NCBI GenBank assembly: GCA_030765065.1
Contig: CM060987.1
Location: 70,504,557-70,568,556, forward strand
DNA from: Deroplatys truncata
Lineage: Eukaryota; Arthropoda; Insecta; Mantodea; Mantidae
DNA: 64,000 bases
Reading direction: 5' to 3'
Position numbers and translations under genes: made by a program. Positions within the stretch are counted from its first letter, which is position 1. Each line of letters opens with the position of its first letter. Positions 56,069 to 64,000 of this stretch are shown here, one piece after another. Below the pieces are notes generated by a model that worked only from the letters and a program-made list of their open reading frames with translations, had not been told where the DNA came from and searched no databases.

Positions 56069-57382
56069 TAGTTAAACTATAATAGAGAAACCCTTAACAT
56101 GTACAACGCAATAAGAACCCGCACTCCCAGGCCACAAAGTTAGTCTCTTATTCTGCGACCATCGAGAAAAATAATCTTGTCAGTTAATATAAAATATCGG
56201 TTCACTGGTTTTTAATCTTAGCAGTTTTCTCTCGTTATCTAATTATTTAGCATACCCGTTTAACGAACTGTATTTGAACATACAAGGAAATAAAGCAAAA
56301 CTTTCTTATATGAGGGTTATTAGAAAGTTTTGGCATCCAGAAGCTTGAGTACATACATCTATAGAATTATAATAAAAATTAATCAGAAGTTCTGACACTC
56401 ATTAAATTACACACACATCTGCAGTAGCTTTAACAAACAACACAGGATCGACTCGCTTTTTAAACTCTTGTTTTAATTTCAATTTTAAAGCTTCCTGTAT
56501 TGAAAGGCTGCCTCTTGGACAGGCATAACAAATACAAAATTACCAATAAACACACATATAAATGGGCGAATAGGACAATAAAAACAGAACAAAGTTCTGA
56601 AACAAATTTAAAAGAAAGTAATAATGTATGTTTAACATTTAACTTGAATCAAATTTTAAAGCTTTTACAAATACATATCCATATATAGCTACATAATTAT
56701 ACATATTATATAAAATACTCATAATTTGCATACCAGCGTCTTAATTCCATTATAGTTAGGTTGAATACGACTATTTTCGTCAAATACACTATAATTTCAA
56801 AGCTTTGAGAATTTACGAAAAGATCTTACCTTGTTAAATGTGTGCAGTGAAATGCTGATCGGATAGAAGCACTGATGGCAGGACCTTGAGCGTGTTTGCG
56901 AGTAGCAACAAGATAGTAGTAATGTTGAGTCCGTACTTACTCATTTTTGCAGGTAACATAAAAGCAACTCATATTGAAGCAAAGGAAATGAATTCAATTA
57001 CTAGAGTATAAAATTTACGATCAACAGAATTTATTTTAAATACACATATTTCATTGTATATCTGAATCCCAATGGAATGTTTGAAGTTGGGACTGCTGCT
57101 TTGAAGGTGTAAAAAGGTATGGGCGATAGGTCAGCTGCGAGCGTCGCTGAGTAAGATCATGAGTCGCTGAAGAGCCATAATGTTCAGTAACGTCACGTGT
57201 AATCAGCATATTATAATGTGGTCGACCAGAAATCCATTTTTAATATTTTAGCAGTTTATGAAATGAAATTAGATGTTTTATAGTTTTATGTCCGTCAGAA
57301 CGAATTGCGCTTTTCAGCGGTGAAAGAAGTATCAAAATCGGTTAAGTGGTTTTTGAGATTACCCTATATACACAAACACACA
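56069..57382. other. Unassigned; mariner-like end at 56312
   Basis: TATGAGGGTTATTAGAAAGT at ~56311 resembles a mariner terminal repeat next to TA, but no second end or coding part is seen. A (T)n-CAG acceptor-like site lies at ~56950. Short frames have no domains. Confidence 0.35.
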
Positions 57383-58147
57383 ATTTTTACTTGAGGCTCC
57401 CTGCATGTTTTGAGGCTCCCTGAATAAAAAAAAAAACAAACAGCATTTTTACAAAAAGATCTGTGTGTGGTTCTGTGTGACTGTGAAGAGCATAACTCAA
57501 AAACGAAAAGTCGGATAAATACCAAACTTGGTATTTAGGTTCAGTATCTTTTAAAGATGCGACGCAAATATTTTCAAGAAAATCCTGCAACCCAGACTAC
57601 CCTTTACATGGAACATTTTTCGAAAATTTTGATTTTCTCAAAAAGGGACCTAACGATTTTGATTAAAATATCATATATTTCAGATATTTTCGTGACAAAT
57701 AAAGTGTACATCTTGACCTTTCTGGGAATGTCCTCAAAAGTCCTCTTCATTCTGAGTGGCTTTTTCATAACTGGTAAACCGTAAGAGATAGAGAATTTTT
57801 TTCTGCACAAAAAATGTAGAGCCCGTTAAAACATATAATTTATGTCATATACATTTTGGGGGGGAGTGAACCATTTCCGAGATGTTCTTGTTATTTGTTT
57901 GAATTTTACAATACTTTTATTTATTTATTTATTTATTTTTGCATATCTTGTACATGCAAAGAGAATGAAATGCTTCACATAGCAACCAGCCCTTAAAAAT
58001 TTGACTATCGCTTAAAGCCTACCATATTCCCCTTGCATCTACAAGAAAATTAGCAATAAAATTGCTAACATGAAGTATATGGATAATAAGCGTTTGTAAA
58101 ATTAGTTTGTACAAGAGTAGAAAAGTCATGAGAGTGTAACACATCAG
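57383..58147 (+). repeat. Family A copy, 5'-truncated
   Basis: Begins with a duplicated TTGAGGCTCCCTG motif (57382 and 57408), then GTCGGATAAATACCAAAC, TTACATGGAACATTTTTCG and the 3' end AGTAGAAAAGTCATGAGAGT through ACACATCAG. A (TTTA)n repeat lies at 57915-57938. The CA microsatellite is nearly absent. Confidence 0.85.
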
Positions 58148-58149
58148 TT

Positions 58150-58576
58150 TTTTTATGTTATCGGTACTTACTTTAAAAATGCGCCTCGTATACATTTAGT
58201 TATAGTGCAAAGATAGCCAAATGTTTAAAACCTCTTCGCTGTACGCTGGCCTTAAAAAAATCTCTCTAATTATAAGTGCCTGAATAACGGCTGTGACTAT
58301 GTGAAGTAGTAGTGTAAGCTAGTGAATGATAATAAAGAATTTGGAAAATAATGTGCTGAAGGTTTAAAAAACTACCGGTACTTACTTTAAACACGCCTCG
58401 TAGGTCCCATAATATGACAGTCTCTTTCCATGACATTGCGAGAAACAACTGAACACGGTATCACTTTAAGAAAATGATCAATATCTCAATTAAGTATTGA
58501 AGAATAGTTTATTGTCGCTATATAAAATAAACACCAGTACTTGCAGAAAGCCATGTGGATGTAGCGCATTAGATTT
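58150..58576 (+). repeat. Mosaic family A remnants (second subfamily)
   Basis: AAGATAGCCAAATGTTTAAA, CATTGCGAGAAACAACTGAA and CCATGTGGATGTAGCGCATT align in order with the second subfamily. A foreign insert of ~150 bases lies between them (58265-58400), including a repeat of TACTTACTTTAAA. Confidence 0.5.
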
Positions 58577-59300
58577 TTCAAACTTACTTGATACTTCTGT
58601 TTCTGCTCCTATCAGAGTCCCTTTTTTACAAACGCCAATAGAATTTCTTCGGTATCCTCTGCATGAAACAACAGGTGCCTGTATAAGGCATTCTTTTGCA
58701 GTGATGGTACTTGTTTGGCTCTTAACGTTGGAAATACAAAAGCCAGTGTTCTACTTAATCAAAAGCTTAATAAAACAAGTCTGTTTTGCAACAAAGGTAT
58801 AACTTCTAATCCTGGCCAGTTGTTCATACACATCCTTTGTAAACACAAGGCAGAGTCTTGAATTCAGTTCTCAACGAAACCCTTCATTAAGCATCTCGTT
58901 TCATTATCTTCTGTCTGGCTTCTTTATATCTTCCTCCTTTTTTTTCGTTGTTGTTGTTTGTTTGCTCTGCTCTGGTTCTGACTTTCTTGCTTCTTCATTT
59001 CTGAATGAACTACTCCTCAGAAGCTGTTCTCGTGCTAGGCGTCAACATCTTGACCCCAATCTGTTTTCGGTTGCATCTGAGTGTGATGAAATTTCCACGA
59101 AATTGCTGCACTAGCGCACGTATGTTTTATTCACGAGATTATTTGTTGCTCTGTGTTTAGAGTTTGTCAACAAACGTTTCTCACAACACGTATTCTGGCC
59201 TACAGCAACGGAGAGATACCTAAATTTGTATATTGCTATTTTCTTTTATCAATTTCTGCCACATAACATAACGCATAAAAACTATACTTCTTTGTTAATG
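58577..59300. other. Unassigned DNA
   Basis: No recognised gene or repeat. Confidence 0.4.
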
Positions 59301-59380
59301 CAGGGTTGGCCAATCGATTTTGAGCTTGGGCCAGTAAATTGCTAAAAAAAATTTGAAGGGCCATTTTAACTAATTTATAT
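59301..59380 (+). repeat. hAT-like terminal segment
   Basis: CAGGGTTGGCCAATCGATTT, then GGGCCAGTAAATTG and GAAGGGCCATTTTAA resemble the terminal sequence of hAT elements with CAGGGTTGGCC ends. No matching opposite end or transposase lies nearby. Confidence 0.4.
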
Positions 59381-59757
59381 TAATAACTATTTTGAATTTG
59401 AACTATATTATTATACAGATATTAGTAAAGCATTCAGGTAAAAGTAGCTGTAGGCCGATATATAAAACAATGTGTTGTAAATAATTCAGTTATTTTTAGT
59501 ACCGATTCACTTTTGTATTTTGAAAGGACATCATATAATTTTAGTGTTTCTTTCCCTACCACGTAGTACCATGAGTTTATTCCCTCGAAAATAAAGCCTG
59601 TGTAACTCAACTGGAAAATATTCTAAGGCTTTTTCGGTCTGTTTTTGTCCATCATCACAGACTACACACTATTGCAAGCCTGAAAAGTGCCTATCAATGA
59701 GTGCGATCCTCTCATCGTCTTTGCTGATCAGCAAGAGGAGTAGAAGGAAGCTGGAAC
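59381..59757. other. Unassigned DNA
   Basis: AT-rich; a possible diverged family A end near 59550 (TTTCTTTCCCTACCACGTAG). Nothing else. Confidence 0.35.
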
Positions 59758-59815
59758 TGGCCCTGTAGCTCAGCCGGTAGAGCACCTGCCTGCTGTTCGA
59801 CTCCCGGCTGGGGAG
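59758..59815 (+). repeat. tRNA-like head with deleted anticodon arm
   Basis: GGCCCTGTAGCTCAGCCGG has a perfect A-box (59766), and GTTCGACTCCCGGC a B-box at 59795. The spacing is 29 rather than ~44, so about 15 bases of the anticodon region are missing. Likely a tRNA-derived SINE head or tRNA pseudogene. Confidence 0.55.
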
Positions 59816-60691
59816 TAGGAATTTTTTCTAGCCAATATTATTCCCTATCCTCCCGAGAGTCTGGAAGTATGAATGAGACTGTGAATGTGTGTGTAATCTA
59901 ATTATTAAAGCTCAAAGTTTACTAGAAATGCAAAGGCAAGCGAATACGAGATAGCATCATTGTCTGTAGGCAATAATATGTTCCAAAGGAAAGACCATTG
60001 CAATTAATGGTGGGGTATAAATGAAACTTAAAAAAACAAAAATAAAACAAAGCTTGCTCACGCTAATTTTCCAGTTCTCCAATGACCTGTGTTTGCTTGG
60101 AATTACCCCATGAGCTCTACAACACTTTTAACGCTTGAAGGGAAGTACACACTGATATACGGTGCGGTTGGGCACCTGGTATATATCGTGGACGTTTAAA
60201 AAGTAGCGTACAATGTGAATTAAGAAGTTGTGATTTCACCAAAAACGTTCGAAAGTGTGAACTTCTATATCCAGCAACGTCCTTAGTTAACAAAAAAAAA
60301 TAAATAAATCCAAAACAGTTATACGAATTTCAAGTTATATTGAATGCATTTCTTAAGAAATTTCCTTACCTTTCCTCTGTGAACTGACTGGTGGGCTTCG
60401 ATGTCCGGGCGTGTGGAAATTCATTTATTCATTTACTGTGACAGAGCTAAGGCCATATGGCCTTCTCTTCCGCTCAACCACATAGAACAAACCTAAATGC
60501 AATATTCGGATCACGTTGATGGTGCACAGATAATATCTAAAGGAACACAAAATAGAAATAACACAAATATTAGAAAAACATTAAAGTTAAATTAATTGAA
60601 AATATGGAGAAACTAAGTTGATAGTAATGAATATCTTAAAAATATTGCATACATACACTATATATACAATGAAAATGAAATTTCTTCTAAG
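59816..60691. other. Unassigned; probably LINE 3' UTR in its right part
   Basis: 60360-60691 may be the 3' UTR of the minus-strand LINE that ends at 60692. The remainder is unrecognised. Confidence 0.35.
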
Positions 60692-61600
60692 TTAACAATT
60701 GTTTTTAACTAAAATCTGCAATCTGTGACGAAAAGCATATAAAGTATGACAGCCCCTGACATCCTGTGGAAGTGAATTCCGGAGCCTAGCAACCTTCACA
60801 GTAAAATATGAGTATAGAGATGTTCGATGAAGTGGTATTGAAAGTAGTTGACGATTTTCCGAGCGTGTATGAAGGTTGTGAGACGAGGACAAACTTTTAA
60901 AGCGAGAAGCTAGGTAAGAAGTGTGAATAAGTTTAAAGAGAAGTCAAAGACAATGACTGTTTCTACGGTCAACTAGATGGAACCATGACAACTCGTGGAG
61001 AGATGGTGTTATAGGATCGTAACGACGTACGTCACAGATGTAACGTACACGTGTATTGTGTGATAGCTGTAATTTAAATCTGCGATGAGGGAATAACAAT
61101 AATCGAAATGGGGCATCACCATTGTTTGTACCAAAGCCTCTCTTAGATTCCTAGACCGAGGCGTATTTAAACGCTTGAAAGTGTGGATTAAAGAATTTTC
61201 TTTCCTACAGATTTCAGTAATATTATTGTCCCAACTAAGTTTACTGTCAAAAATAGCACCCATATTTTTTGTCGATTGTGTCAAAGAGATAACAGAATTA
61301 TTAATTTTAACCAATGGAATAGAACGCATGTCTGTAGGGCCTAACCACCTTGGATGTTCCATCAGCAATGCCTGTGATTTTTGGGGGTTGACACCAAGAC
61401 GCAAACGGGGTGCCCATAAATAAACAGAGTCGAGATCATAGTAAATTTTCATCACCATATTGTGAATGTCGTCCGTATTTATAGTTGTAGGTCATCGACA
61501 TAAATGTGATATTTGCTGTAGCGAATAGAGCCAGAATTATCATTTATATAAAGTTCAAATAATAAAGACCCAAAACGCTACACTTTGGAACACCAGCCTT
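60692..61600 (-). pseudogene. Non-LTR retrotransposon (Jockey/CR1-like) reverse transcriptase, relic
   Basis: Minus strand from ~61594: GVPKCSVLG (family GVPQGSVLGP), then after a frameshift TYVDD-type catalytic motif (YVDDLQL, 61491-61502 region), DLDSVYLWAPRLRLGVNPQK, SQALLM, TQSTKNMGAIFDSKLSWDNN and REALVQTMVMPHFDYCY. After another break: YDPITPSLHELSWFHLVDRR, one stop, LASRFKSLSSSHNLHTRSEN and YFTVKVARLRNSLPQDVRG. This covers the catalytic palm through the C-terminus. YVDD is intact, but a stop and at least two frameshifts kill it. The 5' half is missing. Confidence 0.88.
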
Positions 61601-63127
61601 TACGAAATTTATGCCTCAAAAAGGAATTTTATAGCAGTAAAAGTAAAAGTACTGGTAAAAGTAAAGAAGTTTAAATTCCGAGTCTTTCACTAAAATAAGA
61701 GAGTAACATTGTAGACATAGTTGTTTGAAAGTAAAACATTGCTAGCATGTATCAAAAACTAAAAATATCCTAGCAAGACTTAAGCAGTTTTCAAACCACG
61801 AAATGAGAAAGCTGAAATTATGTACATCTAGGTAACTCCAAGCTCTACCCCTATACATCCAGTCTTCTTTGTGTTGTTTCAAATTCGTTTGAGTAGAAAA
61901 TTTCTGATGCTGATCGTAAAATCAATTTGCTACACATGGACCTTCTCCCTCCCCAGGCTGTATGCGCGCGCGCGCTTTTCATTAGCAAACGAAACCCGCA
62001 TATTGGTCGGACCCCCATTACGGCTACTTTTTCACCACTTTCCCAAAAGGTAAAGCCTAGAATCCCATCAGCTGTAAGCCTCCAACTAGAGCTAAATCCT
62101 GGCACGCATAGATGTACTTTTAACTGGCATGAAATGATGATCAAAGTAACTGTATGTGAATTTGTTATGGGCTCCAACGTCTTTGTATGCAGACCTGCTT
62201 TCCTGGCTGGTTATTGCTGGAGTCGGACTACATCCATGATTTAATGTTGCCTGATCAACATCTCTAGGGAAACTGCGAATATAGGAACTCAGGTAATATG
62301 GTCATTGTGTATGATGTTTTCTACTTCTTCTGCTTCTCCTCCTCCTCCTCTTCCTCTTTTCGATTGTTCCGCCATTAAGCTGATCTCGTCATGTTCTGTA
62401 GAACTTCGTGACGACCTTCTCCCTTTCACATTCAGTGTATTGCTATTGGAATACGTATATAGTTCATATTTTAAGCCAGAGATATTTATACATCTCGATA
62501 AATGTTATGAACATGTTTTCTGTGTTTCATAAATTTGTAGAAAAATGTTTCGAAATGCAGAAACGTTTGACAACAGCACGTTTTCCCTTACAAGTTTGTT
62601 GGAAAATAACACTTGAATTAACTTTACTAGTTTCATTTCCAAGGCTTTTTACTCTTTTATTTTCAGCGAAATGTTTAATACTTAATGAAAGCAACTAAAA
62701 CCAAAATACTTGGTCAAATGGACAGAAACAACAAAAGAACATAAATATCTTATAATTTGAACGTTTCCTTAATACAACAATCAAATAGGTAAGAACTTCA
62801 TGACTGTTAGATACAAAAGTTTAAAGTCATTATCGAAGCAATCAGTGAGAACAAATGAAGTAAAATGGGCATTTTTGTTTACCAATTTAAAGAAACACAA
62901 CAAAACACAATAAATTATTTTATTTAAACGCCTAACAAAGGTATTAATAGCTTAAAGTATCTTATTTTCATCTAAACATTTAATAAAAGGAAATACTAAT
63001 GACGTACAAGTTTGTAACGATATTTATACTGAACATAACACCGCGGAGGCGAGAGGTACCATAGTACAGTAAGGTCGGTTATTAAACTGCTGTTGTGATG
63101 TAACTGCAGCATATATTATGCTTTATA
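61601..63127. other. Unassigned DNA
   Basis: GC-richer 61920-62230 carries overlapping frames on both strands (61927-62244 plus; 61851-62177 minus) with no recognised domain. A CT-rich tract is at 62325-62360. The remainder is AT-rich. Confidence 0.35.
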
Positions 63128-63763
63128 CGAGGGTAATCCAGAAAGTCCCAGGCGTTTTGAAATAAACAATTAACAAAATGCAAATATCAATGTTTATTAT
63201 CTACATTTGAAAGGTACACTCTTAAGCTATTTTTCTGCATAATCGCCATTCAAATTGAGGCATTTATCATACCATGGCACAAGTTTTTCAATACCTTCTC
63301 TGTATCAAAGCATCAATTTGAGGCACCAAACTCCGTGAAATTTGGAGAAAATATTTCCGAAAGTTCTGTAATCGTGAAACGACGATTTTCACGAACTTTG
63401 TGATTGATTTGCATTGACAGTCATAAGGCTAGGCCTACCACTGCGATCCGCGTCGTGAACAATGCACCATTGCCTGACTCGACTTTCACTCATTATTCCC
63501 TGCCCGTAAACATCACAAAGTTCACGATAAATTTCAATTGGTTTGTTCTTTTTAGCCAACCGCACTTCACAAGTGGCGGGATTTTCTATTGCAGCGCACA
63601 TTTTAACAACTCATAGAGAGCACAGTAAAGAAGGCACAGTCCTCACGCTACCACAGCTAGATGCGTACTGAATGTAGGAACGTTCTGACACCAAGATGGC
63701 GGCTCTGGCCCTACTCATCGCCACGATAGGGCAAAACGTCTGGGACTTTCTGGACTGCCCTCG
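63128..63763 (-). mobile_element. mariner element, internally deleted (636 bp)
   Basis: Terminal inverted repeats CGAGGGTAATCCAGAAAGTC (left) and CGAGGGCAGTCCAGAAAGTC (complement of right), with TA at 63126-63127 and 63764-63765. The minus strand encodes the N-terminal helix-turn-helix (NPATCEVR, KPIEIYRELCDVYGQGIMSE, DRSGRPSLMT), then jumps to the C-terminal tail (EGIEKLVPWYDKCLNLNGDY, AEK stop). The whole catalytic centre is deleted. Same deletion style and nearly the same length as the mariner at 32551. Confidence 0.93.
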
Positions 63764-64000
63764 TACAAAGAAAAAACCTATACTGTGGCGAAAAAGCGGT
63801 TAAGAAAGAAGATGACGATAACAAACAAAGAAAAATTTAAAAAAATATAAAAAAATAAATAAAATAAAACAAAAAAACTCTAGTTGCTCTTCTATCATAT
63901 ACTTCGATAACACTTAACAGTTTAATATGTTAATTAAAATATTACGAAATGCGTGAAAAACTATTTTTCTATTGAAATTGGCGCTCACAGGCTAAAATGG
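63764..64000. other. A-rich unassigned DNA
   Basis: Contains an imperfect (AAAAT)n stretch at 63835-63885. Nothing else recognised. Confidence 0.5.

Noticed and set aside
59758..59815. Possible tRNA gene
   Set aside because: A and B boxes are good but only 29 bases apart; no anticodon arm can form.
61851..62244. Overlapping frames of 105-108 residues on both strands
   Set aside because: No recognised domain on either strand and no splice or promoter context. Left unassigned.

Overview
This window looks like intergenic DNA from a large, repeat-rich arthropod genome, most likely an insect with a big genome. The reasons are low GC with local GC-rich islands, no operon structure, insect-type core promoters (TATA plus TCAGTY initiator), and densely layered mariner, hAT, IS630/DUF4817-type, non-LTR, LTR and tRNA-derived SINE elements. 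I found no intact host protein-coding gene, no rRNA, no complete tRNA and no CRISPR. Nearly all open reading frames are short chance frames or decayed transposase and reverse-transcriptase pieces. Species cannot be named from this sequence.

Layout. 0-12 kb: copies of an ~870-bp unclassified repeat (family A), SINEs, a DUF7869-like transposase relic (~6.8-7.05 kb) and an LTR unit (10.15-11.25 kb). 12-25 kb: family A, a frameshifted mariner (14.5-15.3 kb), a second LTR family (LTR-B), an orphan TATA/Inr promoter (21.26 kb), a small deleted LTR element with GTAT target-site duplications (22.70-23.88 kb) and the tail of a hAT transposase (24 kb). 25-36 kb: family A next to an RNase H-bearing LINE tail, a KRBA2-like integrase relic (27.4-28.5 kb), a DUF4817 helix-turn-helix relic (29.3-29.6 kb), a full SINE with a 12-bp duplication (31.5 kb), a deleted mariner nested in family A (32.55 kb) and a LINE RNase H fragment split by family A (34.5-35.5 kb). 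36-50 kb: more family A, SINE and LTR-B, an IS630-type relic (40.1-40.6 kb), a 550-bp SINE with an 11-bp duplication, and one complete but dead hAT element (42174-45935, 8-bp duplication GTGATGAT) interrupted by a LINE fragment and a SINE. 49.3-50.3 kb: an LTR unit inserted in a LINE tail. 51.5-53.0 kb: a 79-bp satellite of 18 units. 53-64 kb: family A, LTR-B, a Jockey/CR1-like LINE relic with YVDD (60.7-61.6 kb) and a second deleted mariner (63.13-63.76 kb).

The most interesting structures are: (1) family A, at least 13 substantial copies, with subterminal inverted repeats, a 3' hairpin, an internal microsatellite and insertion in A/T runs, a layout resembling Helentron-related DINE/HINE elements; (2) an LTR family whose duplication-bounded unit carries primer-binding-site-like modules, and whose TATA box is followed by 36-bp tandem repeats that each repeat the initiator region; (3) the complete nested hAT element; (4) the KRBA2-like integrase relic. 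All family names are recognised by eye from remembered motifs and were not checked against a database.
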